Source: Nocardioides sp. dk884 (GTDB lineage Bacteria; Actinomycetota; Actinomycetes; Propionibacteriales; Nocardioidaceae). From it: a stretch of DNA of 64,000 nucleotides. The stretch's first letter is position 1, and each line of letters opens with the position of its first letter. Shown here piece after piece: positions 1 to 7,818 of this stretch. The notes beneath the pieces are model-generated. The model was not told the origin of the DNA and ran no database searches. It saw only the letters and a program-made list of their open reading frames with translations. The DNA lies in NCBI RefSeq assembly GCF_009557055.1, contig NZ_CP045649.1, positions 1,339,501 through 1,403,500 of the forward strand. Direction: 5' to 3'. A program made the translations under genes and the position numbers.

Positions 1-2
1 CG

Positions 3-239
3 CGCTACGCCCACCACCTGGTCGTGATGGCGGACGGACGGCTGCTGCGCGAGGGCCCGCCCGCGGAGGTGCTGGACGTCGACTGCGTGCGCGACGCGTT
101 CGGCCTGGAGTCGCGGGTGATCGCCGATCCGGTGACCGGCTGTCCCCTCGTCGTACCGGTCGGGCGGTACGCCGCGGGCGCGCCGACGCACCCCGTCCCG
201 CCGACCGCTCCGCCAGCGGCCCCGCGACCCACACCGTGA
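3..239 (+). CDS. Siderophore-type ABC transporter ATP-binding protein, C-terminal end (partial)
   Basis: Only the last 78 codons are present; the gene starts upstream of the window. The visible part begins at the H-loop (AHHLVVMADGRLLREG), as in FepC/FecE-type ATPases that energise uptake of ferric siderophores, vitamin B12 or haem. It ends in a Pro/Ala-rich tail (PTAPPAAPRPTP). The ATPase core, with Walker A and signature motif, lies outside the window, so substrate cannot be judged from this fragment alone. The next gene encodes an iron-siderophore binding protein in the same direction, which supports an iron importer. The family is likely; the exact substrate is inference. Confidence 0.75.
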   Translation, partial: RYAHHLVVMADGRLLREGPPAEVLDVDCVRDAFGLESRVIADPVTGCPLVVPVGRYAAGAPTHPVPPTAPPAAPRPTP

Positions 240-259
240 CCGGGGCCCCGACCGCGCGT

Positions 260-278
260 TAAGGTAAGGCTGTCCTAA
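260..278. promoter_or_regulatory. Putative iron box (DtxR/IdeR-type operator)
   Basis: TAAGGTAAGGCTGTCCTAA matches the known 19-bp DtxR/IdeR consensus TTAGGTTAGCCTAACCTAA at 14 positions and keeps the outer AGG...CCTAA arms. It lies 45 bp before the start of the binding-protein gene. TAAGGT (260-265) could also serve as the -10 hexamer, so a bound repressor would block RNA polymerase. This predicts induction of the downstream gene under iron limitation. Confidence 0.6.
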
Positions 279-322
279 TCAGTCGGGTCGCTCGCTGACC
301 CCCTCCACCCCGAGGAGTGGAC

Positions 323-1369
323 GTGACGTCCGTTCGCCAGATCCCCACCCGGTCCCGCTCCCGCGCGGCCCTGTCGCTCGCGGCGGCCGCCCTGCTCGCC
401 CTGCCGCTGGCCGCCTGCGGCTCCGACGACGACTCGGACGCGCCCGCGGCGGGCACCAGCAGCGACACCTTCGAGCCCGTGACCATCGAGCACGCCTTCG
501 GCGAGACCGAGATCGAGGAGAAGCCCGAGCGGGTCGCCACCTGGGGCTGGGGCTCCCCGGATGCCGCCCTGGCGCTCGGCGTCACCCCCGTCGCGATGGA
601 GAAGCTCAGCTACGGCGCCTCCGAGGACGGCTTCATGCCGTGGCAGGAGGAGGCCTTCGAGGAGTCCGGCGACGAGACCCCCATCGCGCTGACCCCGGGT
701 GAGGCGCCGCCGTTCGAGGAGATCGCGGCCGCGGACCCGGACGTCATCCTCGCGACGTACTCCGGCATCACCGAGGCCGACTACGAGAAGCTCTCGAAGA
801 TCGCCCCGACCGTCGCCTACCCCGACCAGCCCTGGGCGACCCCGTGGCGCGACGTGGTCACCACCGTCGGCGAGGCGCTCGGCCAGTCCGAGGACGCCGA
901 GCAGCTGCTCGAGGAGATCGACGCCGAGGTCGCCGAGGCGGCGAAGGAGAACCCGGAGTTCGAGGGCAAGACGATCGCCGCCGTCGCGATCGACCCCAGC
1001 GCCTTCTACGTCTACCGCGGCGCCGACCCGCGCGTGGAGTTCCTCGAGGACCTCGGCTTCACCCTCGCCCCGAGCGTGGACGAGCTCGACACCGAGGAGA
1101 CGAGCTTCTACTACACGCTGAGCACCGAGGAGGTCGACAAGCTGACCTCCGACGTGCTGCTGTCCTACGTCCCGACCGAGGAGCGGGCCGAGGAGATCGC
1201 GAAGGACCCGACCTTCAAGACCATGCAGCAGTTCCGTGACGACACCGTCGCCACCGTGGTCGGCGAGGACGTCGTGGCCGCCGTCTCGCCGCCGACCGCG
1301 CTGTCGCTGACCTGGGGCCTGGACGTCTTCGTGGACGCGCTCGCGGACGCGACCGCCAACGTCCGCTGA
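323..1369 (+). CDS. Iron-siderophore ABC transporter substrate-binding lipoprotein
   Basis: Encodes a 348-aa periplasmic-binding-type lipoprotein of the FepB/FecB fold that captures ferric siderophore outside the membrane and delivers it to an ABC permease. A signal peptide ends in a lipobox (LPLAAC) followed by an acidic linker (GSDDDSDAPAAG). The core has the family pattern of a first lobe (VATWGWGSPDAALALG), a second lobe (ADPDVILATYSGI) and a long connecting helix. The start at GTG 323 is preferred over GTG 317 because GAGGAG (312-317) then sits 5 nt upstream. The upstream ATPase gene and the iron box support iron uptake. No permease gene is visible here; it is probably upstream of the window. 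Confidence 0.85.
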   Translation: MTSVRQIPTRSRSRAALSLAAAALLALPLAACGSDDDSDAPAAGTSSDTFEPVTIEHAFGETEIEEKPERVATWGWGSPDAALALGVTPVAMEKLSYGASEDGFMPWQEEAFEESGDETPIALTPGEAPPFEEIAAADPDVILATYSGITEADYEKLSKIAPTVAYPDQPWATPWRDVVTTVGEALGQSEDAEQLLEEIDAEVAEAAKENPEFEGKTIAAVAIDPSAFYVYRGADPRVEFLEDLGFTLAPSVDELDTEETSFYYTLSTEEVDKLTSDVLLSYVPTEERAEEIAKDPTFKTMQQFRDDTVATVVGEDVVAAVSPPTALSLTWGLDVFVDALADATANVR

Positions 1370-1413
1370 CCCGCCGTACCTCGAGGGTGGCGCGGGCGGC
1401 CGGCCGGCACGGG

Positions 1414-1419
1414 TAGATT
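1414..1419 (+). promoter_or_regulatory. -10 hexamer of a probable leaderless promoter (kinase gene)
   Basis: TAGATT ends 7 nt before the GTG at 1427, and no Shine-Dalgarno sequence precedes that GTG. Transcription would then start at or next to the first codon. No clear -35 is seen. Confidence 0.5.
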
Positions 1420-1426
1420 TCGACCC

Positions 1427-3151
1427 GTGTCAGAGCTCCCGGCCTCCCGCGCCGCCGCGAAGGTGGGGGACTACACCCTCCTGGCCAAGATCGGCGAGGG
1501 CGGGATGGGAGTGGTCCACCTCGCCCGCCACGACGACGGGCACCGCGTCGCCCTGAAGGTGATGCGCCCCCACATCGTCGGCGACGACGAGGCGCGCGCC
1601 CGGCTGGCCCGCGAGGTCAGCTCCTTGGAGCTGATCCGCAGCCGCTGGGTGGCGGAGATCCTGGACGCCGACCCGTGGGCCGAGGTGCCCTACGTCGCCA
1701 CCCGCTACGTGCCGGGGCTCTCGCTGCACGACCACGTGGTCGAGGAGGGGCCGATCACCGGCCCGGACCTGCTCTGGTTTGCCGCCGGGCTCGCCGAGGG
1801 CGTCGCCAGCGTCCACGCCGCGGGCGTCCTGCACCGCGACATCAAGCCCTCCAACGTGCTGATGGAGGGGCGCACCCCGATCCTCATCGACTTCGGGCTG
1901 GCACGGGTCGCCGACGACCCTCGGCTGACCCACACCGGGTGGCTGCTCGGCACGCCCGGCTACCTCGCCCCGGAGATCCTCTACGGCGACGACGCCACCG
2001 CCGCCTCCGACCTCCACTCCTGGGCCGCCACGGTCGCCTACGCCGGCACCGGCCGCCCGCCGTTCGGGCGCGGCCCCGCGATGGCGATCATGGACCGGGT
2101 ACGCCGCGGCGAGCACGACGTCAGCGGGCTGCCCGACGACCTGCCCGAGGACCTGCGCGGGCTGGTCGAGGCCGCCCTCGACCCCGACCCCCAGCACCGG
2201 CCGACGCTTGCCGACGTGCTGCACCGGCTGCGCCCGCGCACCACCCGCTCCACCGCCCCGGTCCCGCCGCCGCCCGCGGCCGAGGACATCCACACCGTGC
2301 CGCTGGCGTTGGCGTCGCACCAGGCGGCGTACCAGCCGACCGACCGGATCCTCGAGCCCGTCGAGGACGACTGGGACGAGGACGGGTACGACGACGGGTG
2401 GCACGACGACGCGCCGCCGACCCGGGTGGAGCCGGCGCGCGCCACCCGGATGCTGCCGCGGGAGCACTGGGACGATTCGCCGGAGCGTTGGGACGGCTAC
2501 GCCGAGCCCGTCGACCTCGTCGACCCCGTCGACCTGGTGCCGCCGCGCGCAGGGTTCGCCGAGCGCGCCCGACGTGCGGTGCTGTGGTCCGGTGCCGCGA
2601 CCGGGGTGGGCGTCGGCGTCGCGGCGTACCCCTGGCTGGCGACGGCCGTGGTGCTCGTCGCGGTCTGGTTGCTGCGCAGCGGATCGCTCACCGCGAGCGC
2701 GGTCGGCGACCGCCGCCGGCTGCGCGGCCGGCGTTGGTACGACGGGCCGCAGCTGCTGCTGAGCGCGCCGTGGGGCCTGGTGCGCTCGATCCCGAGCACG
2801 CTGGTGCTGGTCCTGTGGAGCGCCGGCCTGGCCGCCGCTGCCGGACTGATCTGCTACGCCTTCGCCGCGGCGATGCCGGCGACCCTGCTCGTGTGCGGGA
2901 CCGTGCTCGGGCTCGCGCTGTCCTGCGGCCCGGGCGGTGACCGGGTGCGCCGTCCGCTGGCGCGGCTGGTCCACCCGGCCGCGGCCTCGGGGTCGAGCTG
3001 GGTGCTCGCCGCGGGCGCGCTCGTGGCCCTGGTCGGGGTGCTCGCCTGGCAGCTGGCGGACGCCGGCCCCAGCTGGGCCCCCGCGACCGACCGCCCGCTA
3101 TCCGGGATCTCCGACCTCCCCGGCCTGCCCTGGGACGACAACCCCTCCTGA
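1427..3151 (+). CDS. Transmembrane Ser/Thr protein kinase (Hanks type)
   Basis: A 574-aa eukaryotic-type kinase. The catalytic domain covers residues 16 to about 280: glycine loop GEGGMG (23-28), Lys44 in VALKV, HRDIKPSN (136-143), DFG (155-157) and APE (181-183), so it should be active. It is followed by an acidic, Asp-rich linker and then, from about residue 385, several hydrophobic segments that look like four to five membrane helices. There are no PASTA repeats, unlike PknB, so it is not the cell-wall-sensing type. The short cytoplasmic C-terminus ends near the last helix. It stands alone between the iron-binding protein gene and a convergent TetR gene, so its target is unknown. The start is chosen from the leaderless promoter pattern. 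Confidence 0.88.
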   Translation: MSELPASRAAAKVGDYTLLAKIGEGGMGVVHLARHDDGHRVALKVMRPHIVGDDEARARLAREVSSLELIRSRWVAEILDADPWAEVPYVATRYVPGLSLHDHVVEEGPITGPDLLWFAAGLAEGVASVHAAGVLHRDIKPSNVLMEGRTPILIDFGLARVADDPRLTHTGWLLGTPGYLAPEILYGDDATAASDLHSWAATVAYAGTGRPPFGRGPAMAIMDRVRRGEHDVSGLPDDLPEDLRGLVEAALDPDPQHRPTLADVLHRLRPRTTRSTAPVPPPPAAEDIHTVPLALASHQAAYQPTDRILEPVEDDWDEDGYDDGWHDDAPPTRVEPARATRMLPREHWDDSPERWDGYAEPVDLVDPVDLVPPRAGFAERARRAVLWSGAATGVGVGVAAYPWLATAVVLVAVWLLRSGSLTASAVGDRRRLRGRRWYDGPQLLLSAPWGLVRSIPSTLVLVLWSAGLAAAAGLICYAFAAAMPATLLVCGTVLGLALSCGPGGDRVRRPLARLVHPAAASGSSWVLAAGALVALVGVLAWQLADAGPSWAPATDRPLSGISDLPGLPWDDNPS

Positions 3152-3224
3152 ACCCCGGCCGACGGGTTGAGTCGAGACTTTTGACGGTCGAGTCGTGAGC
3201 TCGGACCACATGAGTCGAGACCTG

Positions 3225-3271
3225 CCCCGCCATTGGCGCCGACTCGCGCCACCACACGGGCCGACTCGGCG
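3225..3271. repeat. Dispersed GACTC-rich repeat in a convergent junction
   Basis: This interval in the 134-bp gap between the convergent kinase and TetR genes holds two motifs that recur elsewhere in the window. The 21 bases at 3225-3245, read on the minus strand, start GAGTCGGCGCCAA and match 9757-9777 at 18 of 21 positions. The 31 bases at 3241-3271 match 28020-28050 at 25 of 31, including an identical 14-mer GGGCCGACTCGGCG. The rest of the gap (3152-3224) carries further GTCGAG/GACTC words. Confidence 0.55.
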
Positions 3272-3285
3272 CGGAGGGGGAGGGG

Positions 3286-3882
3286 TCAGCGGCCGACGAC
3301 GCGGGAGGCCAGGTCCACCCAGGCGGCGTGGATGCGGTCCACGTCGATGCCCTCGACGGTGACCTGGCGGTGCAGCACCGGCTGCTCGAGCGGGGCGAGC
3401 AGCGCGATCGCCAGCAGCGGCAGGTCGCCGGGGGTGTCCAGCTCGGCCAGCAGGTGGCGCACGTGGAGCGCCGCGAAGGAGTGCACGGTCGCGGAGCGCG
3501 CGTCGGTGAAGTCGGCCGCCCAGATCAGGTCGGCGGCCTCCAGCACGCGCTCGAGGCGGGAGCGGCCGAAGGCGACCAACCGGTCCCACGGCGGCGCACC
3601 CGGCCCCAAGGGCGGCGGCCCGCTGATCACCGAGGCCTGCCACTCCGCCTCGGAGAAGTCCAGGACGGCGGCCATCAGGCCGGCGCGGGAGCCGAAGCGG
3701 CGAAAGACGGTGCCCTTGCCCACGCCGGCGGCGGTGGCCAGCGCCTCCATCGTCAGGTGCTCGGGGCCGTTCTCGCGGATCAGCCGCTGGGCCGCCTCGA
3801 GCAGCCGCTCGCGGTTGCGAGCGGCGTCGCTGCGCTCCGCGGGTGCGGAGCCGAGCAGAGGCAGCGGGCGGGGGTCGTCCAT
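3286..3882 (-). CDS. TetR/AcrR family transcriptional regulator
   Basis: A 198-aa one-component repressor-type protein. The N-terminal helix-turn-helix covers about residues 20-66 with the typical TetR pattern (RERLLEAAQRLIRENG ... TMEALATAAGVGKGTVFRRF). The rest is a helical ligand-binding domain with no recognised ligand class. It is transcribed away from the flavin reductase gene, and the 160-bp gap holds a perfect 20-bp palindrome (3981-4000). It therefore most likely represses that reductase gene and perhaps itself. Its 3' end faces the kinase gene across a repeat-bearing junction. Confidence 0.85.
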   Translation of the reverse strand: MDDPRPLPLLGSAPAERSDAARNRERLLEAAQRLIRENGPEHLTMEALATAAGVGKGTVFRRFGSRAGLMAAVLDFSEAEWQASVISGPPPLGPGAPPWDRLVAFGRSRLERVLEAADLIWAADFTDARSATVHSFAALHVRHLLAELDTPGDLPLLAIALLAPLEQPVLHRQVTVEGIDVDRIHAAWVDLASRVVGR

Positions 3883-3980
3883 GGTACGGCCAGCCTAGAG
3901 AGCCAAACGAGCGCGCGGAGGAGAACGCCTCGGAGCGGCGCGACCCAGATCACGCCGGTATGGACGGGTGAGGGGAATGA

Positions 3981-4000
3981 AAACGGACCGTGGTCCGTTT
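3981..4000. promoter_or_regulatory. Perfect palindromic TetR-type operator
   Basis: AAACGGACCGTGGTCCGTTT has 9-bp arms with perfect complementarity around a 2-bp centre. It lies 98 bp before the TetR start and 42 bp before the reductase start. Size and symmetry fit a TetR-dimer site. Confidence 0.65.
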
Positions 4001-4042
4001 AATTCGGTTGAGACCTGACCCAGATCGAAGGAGCACCACATC

Positions 4043-4588
4043 GTGACCACCACCCGTGTCGCCGTCCTCGTCGGCAGCCTGCGCGCCGACTCGCTCAACC
4101 GCAAGGTCGCCGAGAAGCTGGCCGCTGAGGCCCCCGAGGGCGTGACCCTCTCGATCATCGACGGTCTCGAGCAGCTGCCGTTCTACAACGAGGAGCTCGA
4201 CGCCGGTGACGCGCCGGCCGCCGCCGTCGCGGTGCGCAAGGCCGTCGCCGAGGCCGACCGGGCCCTGGCCGTCACCCCCGAGTACAACGGCACCATGCCG
4301 GCCGTGCTCAACAACGCCATCGACTGGCTCTCGCGCCCGTACGGCGGCGGCGCGCTCTCCGGCAAGCCGTTCGCGGTCCTCGGCGTCACCCCCACGCCGT
4401 ACGGCGGCAAGTGGGCGCACACCGACACCGCCCGCTCGGCCAACATCGCCGGCGCCGTCGTGCTCGAGGACGTCACGGTCTCCCAGTCGGCCCTCGAGGT
4501 CGACGTGCTCAACGACGCCGAGGTCTTCGGCAAGCTGCAGGCTGCCGTGCAGGCGCTGGTGGACTACTCCGAGACCGCCGCGGCCTGA
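4043..4588 (+). CDS. NAD(P)H-dependent FMN reductase / quinone reductase
   Basis: A 181-aa flavodoxin-like oxidoreductase of the SsuE/ChrR/YieF class, which transfers electrons from NAD(P)H through FMN to quinones, azo dyes or free flavin. The phosphate-binding loop is VLVGSLRADSLNRK near the N-terminus, and the family motif PEYNGTMPAVLNNAIDWLSRP follows about residue 80. A GAAGGAG ribosome site lies about 10 nt before the GTG start. It is divergent from a TetR gene with a palindromic operator between, so expression is probably induced by an electrophile or redox-active compound. Substrate is not determinable from sequence. Confidence 0.85.
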   Translation: MTTTRVAVLVGSLRADSLNRKVAEKLAAEAPEGVTLSIIDGLEQLPFYNEELDAGDAPAAAVAVRKAVAEADRALAVTPEYNGTMPAVLNNAIDWLSRPYGGGALSGKPFAVLGVTPTPYGGKWAHTDTARSANIAGAVVLEDVTVSQSALEVDVLNDAEVFGKLQAAVQALVDYSETAAA

Positions 4589-4623
4589 GGCCGCTCAGCG
4601 GGCAGGTCCGCTAGCGTCGGCGC

Positions 4624-6027
4624 ATGGCCGACCTCCACGACCTGACCGCGCTCGAGCAGGGCGCCCTGGTGCGCCGCGGCGAGGTGTCGCCACTCGAGCT
4701 CACCGAGCACTACCTCGAACGCGCCGACCGACTCGACTCGGTCGGCGCGTTCGTCACGCTCACCCCCGGCCGCGCCCGCGCGGCCGCCCGCGACCTGGGC
4801 GCCGGTGCGCCGGACGGCGCCGGCCCGCTGTACGGCGTCCCGAGCGCGATCAAGGACCTCAACCTCACCGCCGGGGTCCGCACCACCTTCGGCTCGGCCG
4901 CCTTCGACGACTACGTCCCCGAGGTCTCCGACGGCGTCACCTTGTCGATGGAGGCGGGCGGCCTGGTGAGCCTGGGCAAGACCAGCACGCCGGAGTTCGG
5001 CTCGCCCTGCTACACCGAGCCGGACATCGCGCCGCCCTCGGTGACTCCCTGGGACCGCACCCGGGGCGCGGGCGGGTCCTCCGGGGGCGCCGCCGCCGCG
5101 GTCGCGGCCGGGCTGGTGCCCCTGGCCCAGGGCTCCGACGGCGGCGGCTCGATCCGGATCCCGGCCTCCTGCTGCGGGCTGGTCGGGCTCAAGCCGACGC
5201 GCGGGCGGATCAGCGGCTTCCCGATGTACGGCGACCCGGTCGGGCTCGGCACGGCGGGCTCGATCGCACGCACCGTCCGCGACGCCGCGGCGCTGCTCGA
5301 CGTGCTGGCTGGTCGTCGCTCCGGCGACCCGTTCTGGTCGCCGCCGCCCGCCGGGTCGTTCCTCGCGGCCTGCGACCGGGAGCCCGGGCGGCTCCGGGTC
5401 GCGCGCTTCATCGCCCCGGTGATCGCCGACGTCGCGGTCGACCCGGAGTGCGTGCAGGCGTGGGAGGACGCCTCACGGCTGCTGGAGTCGCTGGGCCACG
5501 ACGTCGAGGACGTCGCCGTGCCGCTGCCGCCCGAGGCGGTCGGGGTCTTCGAGACCTGCTGGGCGGTGCTGACCGCCCTGTCGACCGCGCCCGCCGGTCG
5601 CGAGGAGCAGCTGCGCCCGTTGACCCGCTGGCTCAGCGAGCGCGGCCGCGCCGTGAGCGGGCCGGAGTTCGGCCTGGCGATCGGGGCGATGCGCCGCTTC
5701 GCCGCCGAGGCGCTCACCGCGCTCGCGGCGTACGACGTGGTGCTGACGCCGACGCTGGCCGCCCCTCCGGTGCGGGTGGGTGCGCTGCGCGACGACGCCG
5801 ATCCGCAGCGTGACTTCGAGGCGCAGAAGGCCTTCACCCCGTGGACCTCGGCGTGGAACGTCACCGGCATGCCCGCGGTCTCGCTGCCGCTGCACTGGAC
5901 GGCGGACGGGCTTCCGGTCGGGGTGATGCTCGCGGCCCGCCCGGCCGAGGAGGAGCTGCTGCTCTCGCTGTCCGCACAGGTCGAGGCCGCGGCGCCCTGG
6001 GGGCACCGCCGGGCGCCGGGATGGTGA
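4624..6027 (+). CDS. Amidase signature (AS) family hydrolase
   Basis: A 467-aa amidase that hydrolyses carboxylic amides through a Ser-cisSer-Lys triad. The triad is visible as Lys77 (AIKDLN), the Ser pair in GGSSGG (152-153) and Ser176 in SDGGGSIRIP. Length is normal for the family. TAGCGT (4612-4617) ends 6 nt before the ATG and there is no ribosome site, so the message is probably leaderless. It is not the GatA subunit by context, since no gatB or gatC is adjacent. The substrate is unknown. Its stop codon overlaps the start of the following small gene. Confidence 0.87.
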   Translation: MADLHDLTALEQGALVRRGEVSPLELTEHYLERADRLDSVGAFVTLTPGRARAAARDLGAGAPDGAGPLYGVPSAIKDLNLTAGVRTTFGSAAFDDYVPEVSDGVTLSMEAGGLVSLGKTSTPEFGSPCYTEPDIAPPSVTPWDRTRGAGGSSGGAAAAVAAGLVPLAQGSDGGGSIRIPASCCGLVGLKPTRGRISGFPMYGDPVGLGTAGSIARTVRDAAALLDVLAGRRSGDPFWSPPPAGSFLAACDREPGRLRVARFIAPVIADVAVDPECVQAWEDASRLLESLGHDVEDVAVPLPPEAVGVFETCWAVLTALSTAPAGREEQLRPLTRWLSERGRAVSGPEFGLAIGAMRRFAAEALTALAAYDVVLTPTLAAPPVRVGALRDDADPQRDFEAQKAFTPWTSAWNVTGMPAVSLPLHWTADGLPVGVMLAARPAEEELLLSLSAQVEAAAPWGHRRAPGW

Positions 6028-6515
6028 GCGCGGCCCCGCAGCGGGGGAGCGCCGGCGTGCTCACGCTGGTGCGGGAGTGGGGTGAGCTCCCTCCGCCCGA
6101 CCTCGCCTCGCTGCGCGTGGAGGTCGCGGGTGACCTGCGCGCCTCCTTCGTGCGCCCGCTCACCCGCCTCGCCCCGGCCGGGCTCGGACTGGTCGGGTTG
6201 CCGCACTGGCAGGGCAAGCGGTTCCGCGACGCGGCGGACGGGCGCGACGGGCTGGCCGGGGCCAACGTCGTACGCCGCGGCGACGGGGCGCTGGAGGAGG
6301 TCCTGGCGATGCGGGCCACCCTCGGGCCCTCCCTCGCCGACGGGCGGCCCGCCGTGGTGGTCGCCTACGCCGCCGACGCCCCGCGCCCGTGGCGCTGGGT
6401 CCGCGACGAGCTGCGCCAGCGCCCCGACGGCACGCTGCTCGGCATGACGTGGGTCGACGCACCACTGCTGCGCCGGCTGCCCGGCACGCCGTTCCTGCTC
6501 ACGCCGTCGGCCTGA
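6021..6515 (+). CDS. Protein of unknown function, possibly DUF4334/GXWXG-like
   Basis: A 164-aa protein whose ATG overlaps the amidase stop by 7 nt, so the two are translationally coupled. The order of features loosely recalls GXWXG/DUF4334 lipocalin-like proteins: a HWQGKRFRDA segment near residue 60, then an aspartate-rich strand (VVVAYAADAPRPWRW), then a closing DGTLLGMTWVD ... PFLL. That resemblance is by eye and weak. No signal peptide or membrane segment is seen. The coding frame has the usual third-position G/C bias, so it is a real gene. Its function is unknown; the coupling suggests a role linked to the amidase substrate. Confidence 0.6.
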   Translation: MVSAAPQRGSAGVLTLVREWGELPPPDLASLRVEVAGDLRASFVRPLTRLAPAGLGLVGLPHWQGKRFRDAADGRDGLAGANVVRRGDGALEEVLAMRATLGPSLADGRPAVVVAYAADAPRPWRWVRDELRQRPDGTLLGMTWVDAPLLRRLPGTPFLLTPSA

Positions 6516-6526
6516 GACGCCCGCCC

Positions 6527-7135
6527 TCAGTCCTCGCCGATCCCGCGAGCCTGGAGCGCCTGGCCGGTGCTGCGGGCCTGGGCGACCACCCGGATCACCA
6601 GCGGGGTGAGCAGGGCGCGTGGGTCGCGCTGGAGGCCGCGGGCGATCGCCGCCTGTCGGGTCTCGCGGGCGATCTCCAGGGTGGTCGGGATCGCTCGGAG
6701 GGTCAGCGAGAAGGCCAGTGCCACCAGCCCCGGGTCCACCCCGAGGCGGCGCAGCGGGCGCAGCAGCCGGGTGAGGGTGTCGAGCAGCTCGTCGACGGCG
6801 GTGGTCGCGGTGAGCACGGTGGCGGCCAGCACCAGCGCGACCAGGTCGGCGACCGACTCGATCGCGCGCCACCAGCCGTGCTGCCACACCGAGAACGCAC
6901 CGAGCAGGACCACGACCACCACGATCCGACGCAGCGCGCGCAGCGTGCGGCGCAGCTCCATCCCGGACAGCGCGACCAGGACCAGGGAGACCGCGAGCGC
7001 GACCAGCCCGATCGCCGGGGAGCGCAGCGCGACCACCACGCCGCCCACCGCCAGGGCGAGCAGCTTGGCGCCGGCCGGCAGCCGGTGCAGCACGCTGGTG
7101 CCGGGCCGGTAGTCCCCGAGCAGCGGGTCGCTCAC
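6527..7135 (-). CDS. bioN: Energy-coupling factor transmembrane protein BioN (EcfT type)
   Basis: A 202-aa integral membrane protein of the CbiQ/EcfT family, the T component that links the ATPase to the substrate-binding S component. Four to five hydrophobic helices precede the family coupling region (RAIPTTLEIARETRQAAIARG), which holds the Ala-Arg-Gly signature contacting the ATPases. The GTG start overlaps the BioM stop by 4 nt (GTGA). It is the third gene of a bioY-bioM-bioN operon, so biotin uptake is the expected role. Confidence 0.85.
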   Translation of the reverse strand: MSDPLLGDYRPGTSVLHRLPAGAKLLALAVGGVVVALRSPAIGLVALAVSLVLVALSGMELRRTLRALRRIVVVVVLLGAFSVWQHGWWRAIESVADLVALVLAATVLTATTAVDELLDTLTRLLRPLRRLGVDPGLVALAFSLTLRAIPTTLEIARETRQAAIARGLQRDPRALLTPLVIRVVAQARSTGQALQARGIGED

Positions 7136-7818
7136 GCCATCGCCCGGTAGCGCGCGACCGACTCCGGTCCGGGACCGTCGTGGACGATCTTGCCGCCGTC
7201 GACGACCAGCGCCCGCTCGCAGCGTGCCGCCAGCTCGAGGTCGTGGGTCACCAGCACCAGCTGCTGCTCGAGGCCGAACAGCAGGTCCGCGACGTGGCGG
7301 GAGTTGCGCAGGTCGAGCAGGGTGGTCGGCTCGTCGGCGACCAGCACCGACGGCCCGGTCGCCAGTACGCCGGCCAGCGCCAACAGCTGGCGCTGGCCCC
7401 CGGACAGGGCGTGCACGCTGCGGTCGGCGAGGTCGCCGAGACCGTGCCGCTCGAGCACCTCGAGCGCGGCCCGCTGGCGCGCGGTGCGCCCCCGGTGGGT
7501 GCGCCGCAGCGAGAGCGCGACGTCCTCCACCGCCGTCGGCATCACCAGCTGCGCCGCCGGGTCGGTGAAGACGAACCCCACGCGGCGGCGTACCTCCCGG
7601 CCCTGGGCGGCGACGTCGAGGCCCTCGACGGTGACCGTGCCGGTGGTGGCGGTGACGAGGCCGTTGACCAGCCGGGCGAGCGTGGACTTGCCCGAGCCGT
7701 TGGGCCCGATCAGCGCGATCCGCCGCTCGGTGAGGTCGAGGGTGGTCTCCTCGAGGATGGTCAGCGGCCCGTCGGGGCCCGGGACGGTGACGCTGACGCG
7801 GTCCAGCCGGACGCTCAC
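7132..7818 (-). CDS. bioM: Biotin ECF transporter ATPase BioM
   Basis: A 228-aa ABC ATPase of the CbiO/EcfA type. Walker A is GPNGSGKST, the Q-loop region is VGFVFTDPAAQLVMPT, the signature is LSGGQRQ, Walker B is VLVADEPTTLLD and the H-loop is LVTHD. The Q-helix wording (DPxxQ) is characteristic of ECF ATPases, which supports vitamin rather than drug transport. A 4-nt GTGA overlap joins it to both bioY and bioN. One ATPase is present, as in other BioMNY systems, and probably acts as a homodimer. Confidence 0.87.
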   Translation of the reverse strand: MSVRLDRVSVTVPGPDGPLTILEETTLDLTERRIALIGPNGSGKSTLARLVNGLVTATTGTVTVEGLDVAAQGREVRRRVGFVFTDPAAQLVMPTAVEDVALSLRRTHRGRTARQRAALEVLERHGLGDLADRSVHALSGGQRQLLALAGVLATGPSVLVADEPTTLLDLRNSRHVADLLFGLEQQLVLVTHDLELAARCERALVVDGGKIVHDGPGPESVARYRAMA

